From Paenibacillus sp. SY21-1 (lineage in GTDB: Bacteria; Bacillota; Bacilli; Paenibacillales; Paenibacillaceae): a DNA stretch of 64,000 nt. Location: assembly GCF_005222705.1 (NCBI RefSeq), contig NZ_STGF01000002.1:62001-126000 (forward strand). The letters are read 5' to 3'. Of this stretch, positions 35,843 to 44,175 are shown one piece after another; positions within the stretch are counted from its first letter, which is position 1, and each line of letters opens with the position of its first letter. Made by a program: the position numbers and the translations under genes. The notes below the pieces were generated by a model that saw only the letters and a program-made list of their open reading frames with translations, was not told where the DNA came from and ran no database searches.

Positions 35843-36277
35843 TTATTCACGAAGCAGCACCTCGTCTATTTTTAGAATGGCGACCAGCTCGGAACCCGAG
35901 ATGCCTATACCGGTGAAATAGGCTCCGTTAATGCCTGCCACCCGATCCGGCGGAGGCTGAATATGCTCATATCGATTCACCTTCTGCACGCGATCGACGA
36001 TAATGCCGACTGCCTCCTCCTCATGGTGCACCACCACAATTCTCGTCGCCTTGGTATGCTGATCCTCTCCCAACGAGAACAGGCTGCGCAGACTTAGCAC
36101 AGGAATAATTCTTCCCCTTAAATTAATGACGCCTTTCAGATAGTACGGCGTATCCGGAATGTCCGTAATGTCCTGCATGCGAATAATTTCTATGACATCG
36201 GATATTTTAATTGCATAGCTTTCCTTGTCGATGCCGAACTGAACATATTGAACCTGATCAGACTGCTGCACAATCAT
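35843..36277 (-). CDS. cheW: chemotaxis coupling protein CheW
   Basis: CheW-domain adaptor of 144 residues linking the receptor to CheA. The core runs YVQFGIDKESYAIKISDVIE, with YYLKGVINLRGRIIPVLSL near 46-64. It lies 11 bases after the small HTH gene and 14 bases before cheA. It lacks the acidic N-terminal extension of the CheW at 652-1146. Confidence 0.93.
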   Translation of the reverse strand: MIVQQSDQVQYVQFGIDKESYAIKISDVIEIIRMQDITDIPDTPYYLKGVINLRGRIIPVLSLRSLFSLGEDQHTKATRIVVVHHEEEAVGIIVDRVQKVNRYEHIQPPPDRVAGINGAYFTGIGISGSELVAILKIDEVLLRE

Positions 36278-36288
36278 GAGTCCCCCTT

Positions 36289-36498
36289 CTACCGTTTGTT
36301 CATATCTCCATACAGGTCAAGCGCATCCACAATACGTTCGCGATACTTGTAGCCCGGCCTGAGTCCGTAAATGATTTCGGTAAGCCGGTTGACCGGAATG
36401 CCCTCCTTTTCGCAAAACTTCTTCTGCGACATCCGCTTTTCAAGCAAGGCTCTTTTTATGGCCAATCCAAACTCCGTATATTCTCTTGTATTCGCCAT
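36289..36498 (-). CDS. small phage-like helix-turn-helix protein inside a che operon
   Basis: Protein of 69 residues, a single HTH of the type found in small phage-associated XRE proteins (FGLAIKRALLEKRMSQKKFC, then EKEGIPVNRLTEIIYGLRPG; KYRERIVDALDLYGD end). It is placed between cheY (26-base gap) and cheW (11-base gap) on the same strand, so it is co-transcribed with the chemosensory genes. A DNA-binding protein is not a standard part of such operons. It may autoregulate the operon. Function is inferred from fold only. Confidence 0.75.
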   Translation of the reverse strand: MANTREYTEFGLAIKRALLEKRMSQKKFCEKEGIPVNRLTEIIYGLRPGYKYRERIVDALDLYGDMNKR

Positions 36499-36524
36499 CC
36501 AAGACCCCCTTCTTCGTTATCGTA

Positions 36525-36884
36525 TCAAACCAGCACGCCGCGAATCGCGGTGATTACTCTTTCTGCCTGGAACGGCTTCACGACAAAGTCCTTTGCTCCC
36601 GCATTGATGGCCTCAAGCACCATTTGCTTATGCCCCATGGCCGAGCACACGACCACCTTGGCTTTGGCATCGATGGCCATCAGCTGCTTAATCGTTTCCA
36701 CCCCGTTAATGCCGGGCATCGTAATATCCATCGTGACCAAATCGGGCTTTAGCTGCTCATATTGCTTGATCGCCTCCAGCCCGTTTTCAGCCTCTCCCAC
36801 GACCTCAAAGCCCCTCCCTTCCAAGATCTGTCTTAATGAAATTCGCATAAAAGCAGCATCATCAACTACGAGAATTCGGTTCAT
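36525..36884 (-). CDS. cheY: chemotaxis response regulator CheY
   Basis: Single receiver domain of 119 residues. The acidic pair is Asp8/Asp9 (ILVVDDAAFM), phospho-acceptor Asp53 (TMDITMPGING), the switch Thr/Ser position in VVCSAMGHK, and the conserved Lys in VVKPFQ. The ATG has AAGGAGATAA upstream. First gene of the operon cheY-HTH-cheW-cheA-mcp. It is the only CheY in the window and may serve both CheA kinases. Output (flagellar motor or another target) cannot be told. Confidence 0.93.
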   Translation of the reverse strand: MNRILVVDDAAFMRISLRQILEGRGFEVVGEAENGLEAIKQYEQLKPDLVTMDITMPGINGVETIKQLMAIDAKAKVVVCSAMGHKQMVLEAINAGAKDFVVKPFQAERVITAIRGVLV

Positions 36885-37022
36885 TGTTTTATCTCCTTAT
36901 GTAAGATTTACACATTTCGCCATAATTCAACAAAAAAAGATTACAAAAAAAAGCCGATTCCGAATAAATCTAGGTGTTGGTGCTTAGGAAGTATATCCGG
37001 AAAACGACTTGGCTTAATATGG

Positions 37023-37041
37023 TTGAAATATACGTATTCAA
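37023..37041. promoter_or_regulatory. inverted repeat in the cheY-XRE intergenic region
   Basis: TTGAA at 37023-37027 and TTCAA at 37037-37041 around an AT-rich core form a possible operator, in the 300-base gap between the cheY operon and the divergent XRE gene. Apart from this and the cheY ribosome site I see no other clear signal in the gap. Confidence 0.25.
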
Positions 37042-37184
37042 AAACTGTCTGGATTATAATAATACCCTCTGGTGATATAATGAAAGGACTATGGCACTAC
37101 TTTAAATAGTTTATATCCGATTGCGAATTAATTCAAACGTTTTACGAAAAAATATCCTAAATCAGATAATCAAAGGGGGCTCCT

Positions 37185-37586
37185 ATGAGTACGATTGCGG
37201 AAAGATTTCTTTTTTTGCGAACTTTGTCAGGATTAACGCAGCACCAATTTGCAAGCTCTATACATCTCTCTCAGGGGCGATTAAGCGATATTGAAAAAGG
37301 AAAAAACAACCCTTCCATCGACACCATTATTTCCGTGCTGCAAAATTATTCCGTCCCGTCGGACTGGCTGCTGCTGGGCATCGGCTCGGCCCCCCTGGTG
37401 TTAGCCAAGGAATGCCCGCAGCCTTCGCCCGACACGCCGCTCCCACCCTCTCAAGCGAGCGAAGAGGAGGTGCTGGTGCTGAATATTTTTTCAACGCTCG
37501 CCAAAAAACAGCAGGAGCATGTTCTTAGCTACTTGAGATTTTTAAGCTCGCAGTACGGAAATCAATTGCCTGGCAGAAATCAATAA
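37185..37586 (+). CDS. XRE-family transcriptional regulator
   Basis: DNA-binding protein of 133 residues. The Cro/C1-type HTH is at about 5-62 (LRTLSGLTQHQFASSIHLSQ, then GRLSDIEKGKNNPS). A Pro-rich linker (about 78-95) leads to a helical C-terminus (EEEVLVLNIFSTLAKKQQEH) that may dimerise. AAGGGGG lies 7 bases before the ATG. It is divergent from the second chemosensory operon, mirroring the XRE gene beside the first one. Confidence 0.85.
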   Translation: MSTIAERFLFLRTLSGLTQHQFASSIHLSQGRLSDIEKGKNNPSIDTIISVLQNYSVPSDWLLLGIGSAPLVLAKECPQPSPDTPLPPSQASEEEVLVLNIFSTLAKKQQEHVLSYLRFLSSQYGNQLPGRNQ

Positions 37587-37607
37587 ATGCAACCCATTAC
37601 TCATTAA

Positions 37608-37627
37608 ATGTGGTATTTAAACCACAT
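37608..37627. other. short palindrome after the XRE gene
   Basis: ATGTGGT (37608-37614) and ACCACAT (37621-37627) flank ATTTAA. No T run follows, so this is not a good terminator. It could be a binding site. Confidence 0.25.
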
Positions 37628-37743
37628 AACGGACAAATATCAGGCTACTACCATATCCAATCTGCAGCAATCAGATTAGCTTTCCCTGTCATCTACAACG
37701 GCACACGCCTTGCTGCAGCCTTTCTAATCCGTCTCCCGCTGTC

Positions 37744-38922
37744 TCAAGCCGGAATAATATCCGAGCGGTCATGCTTCCCCGCCATTGCTGCGTAATCCTC
37801 TGCCGATACAACGGTCACTGGCCCATCCAGCTGCCCTACCGTCTCTCCTGCGGGAATCACGCATCCTTCGCCCACAATTGCGCGGTACAGCCTCGCGCCT
37901 TCTCCTATAACGGCCCCCGGCATTATAATGCTTTCCCGAACATCGCTGCCTTCCCCAATCCGAACATTTCTGAATATGACCGAGCGCCTCACGCTGCCCG
38001 CCGCCATACTGTCCGGATGCACAACGGAATCGGTAATTTCGGCTTGCGCTTGGCGGTACACCTCGGCCGGACCGGCCGCTTCATTGGTGTATAGCGGCCA
38101 GCGGGCGCCGTCCAAGGAGAGCTCGCCCTCCACCAGCTCCATGTGCGCCTCCCACAAGCTGTCGATTGTGCCCACGTCTCTCCAATAACCGTCGAACGGA
38201 AAAGCATGCACCTTGGCCAGATCCCGCAGCATGCAAGGGATAATATCCTTGCCGAAATCATGGGAGGACTGCTCGTTTAAGGCGTCGGCTTGCAAATATT
38301 TTTTCAAAAAGGACCAGCGGAATATGTATATGCCCATGGAAGCCAGGTTGCTTACGGGAACCTTCGGCTTCTCAAGGAAATGGGTGACGCGCAGCGTATC
38401 GTCAACGCTCATAATGCCGAATTGATGGGCGTCTTTCCAAGCCACTTTTTTAACCGCAATGGTCGCCTCCGCCCCGCTGGCCTCATGCGCTTGCAGCATT
38501 TTGCCGTAATCCATCTTGTATACATGATCCGCAGATAACACGAGCACATGCTCCGGATTTCTCGCTTCTATATAGTCCATATTTTTGAATATGGCGTCTG
38601 CAGTGCCCCGGTAGCTGCTGCATAACGTCCCCTTTGCTTCGAGCAGACTGATTTCGGTATCCGATTCAGGCGACCAGCTGCTGCCATCCCCGACATGCGT
38701 TCGAAGCGACTTCGCTTTGTATTGCGTCATGATGCCGATCGAGCGAATACCCGAATTTACGCAATTGCTCAGCGAAAAATCGATAATGCGATAATGCCCC
38801 CCAAACGGCACTGCAGGCTTAGCGAGCGTGTGCGTCAGCGGAGCAAGCCGTTTGCCTTCTCCTCCAGCCAGTACCATTGCTACACAATTCATTTGAGTCA
38901 CACGGATCATCCCCTTATCCAA
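37744..38922 (-). CDS. glgC: glucose-1-phosphate adenylyltransferase
   Basis: Makes ADP-glucose, the committed step of bacterial glycogen synthesis, 392 residues. The nucleotide-binding motif VLAGGEGKRLAPLT, the sugar-binding YRIIDFSLSNCVNSGI, the GTADAI segment, the product-site LEKP, and a C-terminal left-handed beta-helix (about 290-385) are all present. I chose the TTG at 38920-38922 because AGGAG lies 10 bases upstream; internal ATGs at codons 5 and 11 have poor sites. No glgA, glgB, glgD or glgP lies nearby. A cre-like palindrome lies in its promoter region. Confidence 0.9.
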   Translation of the reverse strand: MDKGMIRVTQMNCVAMVLAGGEGKRLAPLTHTLAKPAVPFGGHYRIIDFSLSNCVNSGIRSIGIMTQYKAKSLRTHVGDGSSWSPESDTEISLLEAKGTLCSSYRGTADAIFKNMDYIEARNPEHVLVLSADHVYKMDYGKMLQAHEASGAEATIAVKKVAWKDAHQFGIMSVDDTLRVTHFLEKPKVPVSNLASMGIYIFRWSFLKKYLQADALNEQSSHDFGKDIIPCMLRDLAKVHAFPFDGYWRDVGTIDSLWEAHMELVEGELSLDGARWPLYTNEAAGPAEVYRQAQAEITDSVVHPDSMAAGSVRRSVIFRNVRIGEGSDVRESIIMPGAVIGEGARLYRAIVGEGCVIPAGETVGQLDGPVTVVSAEDYAAMAGKHDRSDIIPA

Positions 38923-39033
38923 TAATAGTCAGCTCCTAAGCCGAAAATGAAACTCAATGAACATACTATCAAAAGAGTGATACGATGTTTGTCAGAAACT
39001 GGGGCATTTGTATATGTTTTTTTCGACAGAACT

Positions 39034-39061
39034 GTTAAGCGCTTACCCTTCGTCAGGTCAA
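39034..39061 (-). promoter_or_regulatory. possible glgC promoter with cre-like palindrome
   Basis: GTTAAGCGCTTAC (39034-39046), built on the palindrome TAAGCGCTTA, matches 11 of 14 cre positions. On the minus strand TTGACC (39056-39061) and a weak -10 overlap it. The 343-base gap between glgC and the Mug gene also holds the Mug terminator and nothing else I can see. Confidence 0.3.
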
Positions 39062-39131
39062 CAATCGTGAAAATCGCTGCGAGTACGAATAATGCTGCAA
39101 GCTCAACGCCTATACTGTTTTATATTTCCAA

Positions 39132-39163
39132 TAAAAAAGGGAGGAACCCATAAGGTTCCTCCC
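39132..39163 (-). terminator. terminator downstream of the Mug gene
   Basis: GGGAGGAACC pairs perfectly with GGTTCCTCCC around a five-base loop, followed on the minus strand by six Ts. It lies about 100 bases after the stop. Confidence 0.85.
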
Positions 39164-39265
39164 TGATCTAACAAACGATTGCCTGCAGCTTCGGCCTACA
39201 AACAGACTTTTTTCTACAGCATTTGCGCGACAACTGTTCCTTTCCCAGCCTTGTTCACGAATTTG

Positions 39266-39808
39266 TTAAGATTGCCCGCCGCTGTCGGCGGTCCGCCTCT
39301 CCAACGCAAACTTTGCCAATGGACGAAAAATCGCCACATAATCCTCCATACTCATGCGCACCAGTCCGCTGGAGGACGGGGCTACAAACCCAAGTACGCC
39401 CGGCAGCAGCGGCTCCGGCTGGAATCCCCAGTCTGCCCGGTGTCTCCCGCTGTACTGGACATACACCCCTTTGCCGACGAAGCAGGCGACAGCAGGGCGG
39501 CGCTTCTCCAATAGCGCATGCAGACGCTGTTTGCCGGCGAGATACTCCTCTTTCGTTATCTCCTCGGCCGTCCTCGTAGGCCTTGGCACAATGTTCGTAA
39601 ACCCGTAGCCCAAGCGAAGCAGATCTCCGTCCTCCTCCGGCTTATACAGACGCGGCGTCAAGCCGGACTGATGGAGAATTTTCCAAAACCGGTTGTTCGG
39701 ATTCGCATAATGATGCCCTGTTTCACTTGAACGCAAACTGGGATTATAACCGATAAACAAAATGGACAACTTATCGTTCACATGATCCGGTATCGGGAAG
39801 AGCCCCAC
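39266..39808 (-). CDS. mug: mismatch-specific DNA glycosylase (Mug/TDG family)
   Basis: Uracil/thymine mismatch glycosylase of 180 residues in the UDG superfamily. The catalytic-pocket motif ILFIGYNPSLRSSETGHHYA (G-x-N-P) is at about 16-35, followed by the FTNIVPRPT segment, and the intercalation-loop motif APSSSGLVR is at about 142-150. It excises U or T opposite G. The start is GTG at 39806-39808 with an eight-base G tract (complement of 39813-39820) as ribosome site. A TATAAT (complement of 39822-39827) lies so close that the mRNA leader would be very short. Confidence 0.88.
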   Translation of the reverse strand: MGLFPIPDHVNDKLSILFIGYNPSLRSSETGHHYANPNNRFWKILHQSGLTPRLYKPEEDGDLLRLGYGFTNIVPRPTRTAEEITKEEYLAGKQRLHALLEKRRPAVACFVGKGVYVQYSGRHRADWGFQPEPLLPGVLGFVAPSSSGLVRMSMEDYVAIFRPLAKFALERRTADSGGQS

Positions 39809-39839
39809 TTTTCCCCCCCCTATTATAGTGCTAAGATTC

Positions 39840-39871
39840 GCAACATTTTCCTGCTGTTATTGAAATGTTGC
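39840..39871. other. inverted repeat upstream of the Mug gene
   Basis: GCAACATTT (39840-39848) and AAATGTTGC (39863-39871) are perfect 9-base arms. They lie in the 352-base gap between the Zorya operon and the Mug gene. A second short repeat, TTATCAA/TTGATAA, is at 40094-40111 just after zorD. Nothing else is evident in the gap. Neither has a T run. They may be operators or remnants at an island edge. Confidence 0.35.
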
Positions 39872-40160
39872 CGTGTTACCCATCTATCCGCTCCCGCTCC
39901 ATCCACGCTATTATACCAAAGCAATAGTTCTTGCTTGCGTCTCATAAAAAGCAAGTAGACCGCCATTGGCCAAGGAATGCGATCAGGATGGCTTGGCGCT
40001 CCTACCCCCTTTTGTGCCTGCTCCATACTAAGGGTTATACAGTTTGCGGACAGGCCCTGACATAAATCTCAGTTTCTTTCTGTTAGAATTACATTATCAA
40101 ACCATTGATAACAAAATGAATACACTCTAAATACCAATAATTTCATTTATTAACTAAATA

Positions 40161-42911
40161 TTATTCAAAAATACTTGCCATCACTTCATTTTCCATATCC
40201 AACTTATGGCTAGAAACAACAATAGAAGAAGCCAATTCCTGTTTCTCACTTAGAATACGATGGACAATTTGCTCAACCGTTCCCGATTTAAGTGTATTGT
40301 CTTGATCCGTTACGATAGGATAATACACTTGTACCGGTCTTTCCTGCCCAATTCGATACACTCGATCTGTTGCCTGATTTTCTACAGCCGGATTCCACCA
40401 CCGAGTATAATGAACCACATGGTTGGCTGAGGTAATCGTAAGCCCCGTACCTGCGGCTTTAGGAGACAATATCATGACGTCAAAACCAGGTTTCCTATTA
40501 AACTGGTTTACAACGCTTTGCCGACGTTCAGTCATACCGTTAATGATTGCAGGATTAATTTCAAATTGTTCACGGATAGCATCTCTAAGAAGCTCTTGCA
40601 TTTCACGCAGTTCTGTAAATACGAGTATCTTCTCTCCCTTTTGCTGAATATCCTTTATAATTTGAATGGTTTTTGCCAGCTTCGGCACTGAATGAACTGG
40701 TAACGACTTATATTGACCTAGGACTAATCCCGGATGAGAGCACAGCTCTCGCAGTACCTGGATCGCTTGAAGTCCGCTCATTTTCTTGTTTTTCACTTGA
40801 GATAAAACTTCGGAATAGAGCAATTTCTGCTCCTCCCCCAATGATACGGGTACTTCCATAGAAGTTTTCGTTGGGAGCTGTCCCGCCAATTCTTCCGACT
40901 TGGTCCTCCGTTTATACACCATGGCTATACGTGCAAGCAGACGTTGTTCCGTTAACGGATCCCTCTCTTCTGCTTCGAGCTTATCCATAAACTCTTTCTT
41001 AAAGTCACTTAAGCTGCCTAATAGACCCGGTTGTACATAATCCAGAATAGACCATAGTTCACTTAATCCATTTTCAACAGGAGTACCGGTAAGCGCCAAC
41101 CTGAACTTTGTATTCATCGCCTTAATGACTTTGCTTGCTGCAGTTGAGGGATTCTTGATTGCCTGTGCTTCGTCACAAATAATCGATTGCCATTCAACCT
41201 GGCCGAACGCCAATTGATCTCTTACAAGAGTTTGATAAGTAGTAAGTGTAATTCCTGTTTTCTTTAATAATTCCGGATCCTTTACTCGAGAGCTCCCCCC
41301 ATGCACATAAATCTGTGCGGCAAGGGGCTTGGCGAACTTCTCAATCTCTCCAATCCAGTTCTCAATTAATGTCTTAGGCACAACGACTAATGTTGGCGTT
41401 AATTTTCCAATTTGGTGAAGATAGGCGAGCAACGAAACAACTTGAATCGTTTTGCCTAGACCCATATCATCAGCGAGCAATGCTCCAAGATTACGGTAAT
41501 GCAACGACTTCATCCAAACATACCCCTCCTGTTGAAAAGGCTTTAAGGTTGCTTCAAAAATTGCCGGAGGCATCTTATCCAGCACTCCCTGATCAAGCAT
41601 ATCCTGCTGCGCAGTGAGTATAGGCTGATTAAAATCTAATTGTCCTATGTTTTCGAATATTTCCAGAACATATGGCAGCTTCGTAATATCGATTCGAGAC
41701 TCTCTACCTAACGTTTCCTGCAATCGGTCAGCAGCTTCTGAGAAGGCTTCTGTGTTGGCGGGGATTTTAATCCACTCACCTTCTTTATGGAAATACTCAT
41801 CTTCTGATGCAAAAGTCTCCCCTACCAAAGATTGAAAATCTTCAGGAGAATAAGAATGCTGTACTTCTCCTTCACTGTCTACTATCGAAATGCCCGCCTC
41901 TAGTTCAAACCAACCACGCCCCTTATCCGAGGCATGAACGTACGGCTGCGCTTTGTAAACCCTTATGCCCAGTGCTTTGACTCGCTCTCCAAAAAGCGAC
42001 AGATCAAGCCCTTTGATTTCCGGGAGATAAGCTTCTGGATTTTCTGCAAATCTCGGGATGTCTTGTCCCTTAATTGGATCTATATTTCGAACCTCTTTGG
42101 CTGTCTTCGTGAGCTCAGGCGAAACAAATATTTTTCCGTGCTTAGGATCGTTGGCATATGAAAAACTTCCAGCACTCATCTGTTTCAACAAATCAGCCGG
42201 CACTTCATCTTCGGAGAGATAGATTGGATTCAATTCAATCTGCTCGCCTGTATAAGTCACTTCAATATCAAAACCATCTGCAAATTTATAATCCTGCTTT
42301 TCTAGATAGGCATCTAGCGGAACATTCATCCGCTTAGCAGCGGATCGTACCTTTGCAACATACTGAAATATGCTGTCTTTGTCGAGTGCGGCTGGCGCAT
42401 GGTTGATCAGTTGTTGAAGCTGGCACTGCTCTGGTTGCATAAGAAGCCAATTACGATCAGGGAGCCTTATCCACGGGCCAATTGTTTGCGCTGTTCTTTC
42501 GAGGTGCTTCCACCCCTCGTATTGCTTTTCTAATACAAAACGGAAATGTGACGAACCAACAGCTCCATCATGACTTAAAATCAGATCCAGATGCACAGGA
42601 TCAGGTATTCCTAGCAACTCCCTGATCTCTTTAGGTGCATTTACAAATTGCTCATAAGGAAGTAAATACCCTTGTTCGACTTCAATTAACCATTCCTCGA
42701 ACCACATGGTTTCAATTAACTCAAGCGTCTCAAGGCCAGGCTGTTGTCTCAATTCTGCAACCGACATATTAACAGGTAACGAAAGCTGTTCAACTTCCTG
42801 CCCTCGAAATAAACGGATAATGAGACCTTTCTCATGCTTTTCAAAAAGCCATTGTATAGGTATATATGAGGATTGCTTGTTTTTCCCTGATATGCGTTTA
42901 AACCAATTCAT
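40161..42911 (-). CDS. zorD: Zorya defence protein ZorD, SNF2-type helicase
   Basis: Soluble SNF2-superfamily DNA translocase of about 916 residues. The N-terminal half (to about 450) has an SNF2-associated region; the RecA-like lobes follow, with Walker A in LADDMGLGKTIQVV (Lys near 487), Walker B in IICDEAQAIK (near 578-587), motif III LTGTPVEN, motif V GTGLTITSANHVV and motif VI QATDRVYRIGQ. The ATG at 42909-42911 has GGAGTGA upstream; the longer reading frame would overlap zorC. The stop of zorC lies 7 bases before. In studied type I Zorya, ZorD attacks phage DNA after the membrane motor signals invasion. Confidence 0.9.
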   Translation of the reverse strand: MNWFKRISGKNKQSSYIPIQWLFEKHEKGLIIRLFRGQEVEQLSLPVNMSVAELRQQPGLETLELIETMWFEEWLIEVEQGYLLPYEQFVNAPKEIRELLGIPDPVHLDLILSHDGAVGSSHFRFVLEKQYEGWKHLERTAQTIGPWIRLPDRNWLLMQPEQCQLQQLINHAPAALDKDSIFQYVAKVRSAAKRMNVPLDAYLEKQDYKFADGFDIEVTYTGEQIELNPIYLSEDEVPADLLKQMSAGSFSYANDPKHGKIFVSPELTKTAKEVRNIDPIKGQDIPRFAENPEAYLPEIKGLDLSLFGERVKALGIRVYKAQPYVHASDKGRGWFELEAGISIVDSEGEVQHSYSPEDFQSLVGETFASEDEYFHKEGEWIKIPANTEAFSEAADRLQETLGRESRIDITKLPYVLEIFENIGQLDFNQPILTAQQDMLDQGVLDKMPPAIFEATLKPFQQEGYVWMKSLHYRNLGALLADDMGLGKTIQVVSLLAYLHQIGKLTPTLVVVPKTLIENWIGEIEKFAKPLAAQIYVHGGSSRVKDPELLKKTGITLTTYQTLVRDQLAFGQVEWQSIICDEAQAIKNPSTAASKVIKAMNTKFRLALTGTPVENGLSELWSILDYVQPGLLGSLSDFKKEFMDKLEAEERDPLTEQRLLARIAMVYKRRTKSEELAGQLPTKTSMEVPVSLGEEQKLLYSEVLSQVKNKKMSGLQAIQVLRELCSHPGLVLGQYKSLPVHSVPKLAKTIQIIKDIQQKGEKILVFTELREMQELLRDAIREQFEINPAIINGMTERRQSVVNQFNRKPGFDVMILSPKAAGTGLTITSANHVVHYTRWWNPAVENQATDRVYRIGQERPVQVYYPIVTDQDNTLKSGTVEQIVHRILSEKQELASSIVVSSHKLDMENEVMASIFE

Positions 42912-42918
42912 GCTGAAG

Positions 42919-44175
42919 TCACTCCAAATAATCAAAGTATCCATCCATGTATTCTTGCATGTGCCTTGTGAATTTGGCTGTCCAAGTATCAAAGTAGCCG
43001 TGATGCCCTAGTTTATGAATATAAAGCAGCTCACCATTCTTGCTTTTATCTGTTTCCTTAAGAAGATTCTCTTTAGCGGATAGTCCTTTATTCTTAAATT
43101 CCGATTGTTGCGTTCGACTGAGGATAAATCGTTCAAACCCTCTTTTATGGTAAAAATACGCAGCTCCAATATTACCAAACTCCACGACAACAAAATGGTC
43201 AAAATAAATAAACGCTACTTTAGGATCATTGTAGCCCTTCAATTGAACAACGTTAGTAATATAATGCAAATACCTCTTCCAGTACTCGAAACGACGATTC
43301 GTATCCCCTTCAAAGAACTTCTGCAATTCAATTTCAAGCAGCCATCTGTTCACCTCATTTAAGGAAGACTCAGAAAGAAACTCCCAGTCAGCCATCCTCT
43401 CCCTCGGGTCATGAAGTCGGATGACAGCTTGTTCAATTATTTTCGGGTGAAATTGACTGTGCTCTCTAGCCTCAAGATAGATTTTCATTAACTCCTGATA
43501 GGAATGTATGGGATAGCGATCAAGCAGTTGACAAAGAAAAGCTTCGCCGTCACGTCGAATAACGTCATCCTTATTCAAGCTCCCATATAGCATCTGATAC
43601 ATAATAAAATCCTCAATCGGTGACTCTGATTTAATTTTTAGCGTTTTTAATAATTGCTCCGTTTTCATTTTTCCGTTCATAAAAATCTGAACCATACCAC
43701 GGGCCAAACCCGTTTTATCGACTAAAGCATGCGCAATTCCTTTCAATAATTCATCATTGTTTACGTTCAGATAACTAAATGATTCGACAGCAAATAATCT
43801 TCTGAGCAGATCTTGGACAAAAATATTCTGATAATCGTGCTGAAAGATTCCCCATACATAATTACCAATCGTTGAATTACAGCGAAGACTAACTAACAGG
43901 TTAATTTTCTTCTGCGTCTCATTGGTCTCCATATGATGCGGAAATTGATAAAGCAGCACCATAATATCCGTTTTTTTCAATTGCCTTGCCAGTGCCTCTA
44001 TTTCATCTTCCGATGTCTGCCGAATTAACTCCAATAGTTTGGGCAATCTCATACCACTGATTTGGGATGCGGTAAGCAGATCTATATCCTCATAACGCTT
44101 TTGTACGTGCTTTCTCGCCTCGGACAGCTTTTTAGGAGTAAAGGTAAAGTTAAAAATATACGTGTTATTGTCCAT
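42919..44175 (-). CDS. zorC: Zorya defence protein ZorC (EH-signature type)
   Basis: Soluble helical protein of 418 residues with the position and character of ZorC. It shows alpha-helical repeats through about 320, then a conserved C-terminal block: DHFVVVEFGNIGAAYFYHKR at about 330-349 and a His-rich end segment LGHHGYFDTWTAKF. In the EH-signature family this block contains a conserved Glu and His. It overlaps zorB by 11 bases. It is shorter than the E. coli ZorC I recall, so identity rests strongly on context. ZorC is thought to bind DNA and work with ZorD near the motor. Confidence 0.8.
   Translation of the reverse strand: MDNNTYIFNFTFTPKKLSEARKHVQKRYEDIDLLTASQISGMRLPKLLELIRQTSEDEIEALARQLKKTDIMVLLYQFPHHMETNETQKKINLLVSLRCNSTIGNYVWGIFQHDYQNIFVQDLLRRLFAVESFSYLNVNNDELLKGIAHALVDKTGLARGMVQIFMNGKMKTEQLLKTLKIKSESPIEDFIMYQMLYGSLNKDDVIRRDGEAFLCQLLDRYPIHSYQELMKIYLEAREHSQFHPKIIEQAVIRLHDPRERMADWEFLSESSLNEVNRWLLEIELQKFFEGDTNRRFEYWKRYLHYITNVVQLKGYNDPKVAFIYFDHFVVVEFGNIGAAYFYHKRGFERFILSRTQQSEFKNKGLSAKENLLKETDKSKNGELLYIHKLGHHGYFDTWTAKFTRHMQEYMDGYFDYLE

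Noticed and set aside
39823..40026. 67-codon minus-strand frame between zorD and the Mug gene
   Set aside because: No ribosome site, no recognisable family, and it covers the likely promoter region and inverted repeat of the Mug gene.
40161..42911. DEAQ in place of DEAH in the helicase as a sign of inactivity
   Set aside because: Bacterial SNF2 proteins commonly have DEAQ at this box, and all other motifs are intact.
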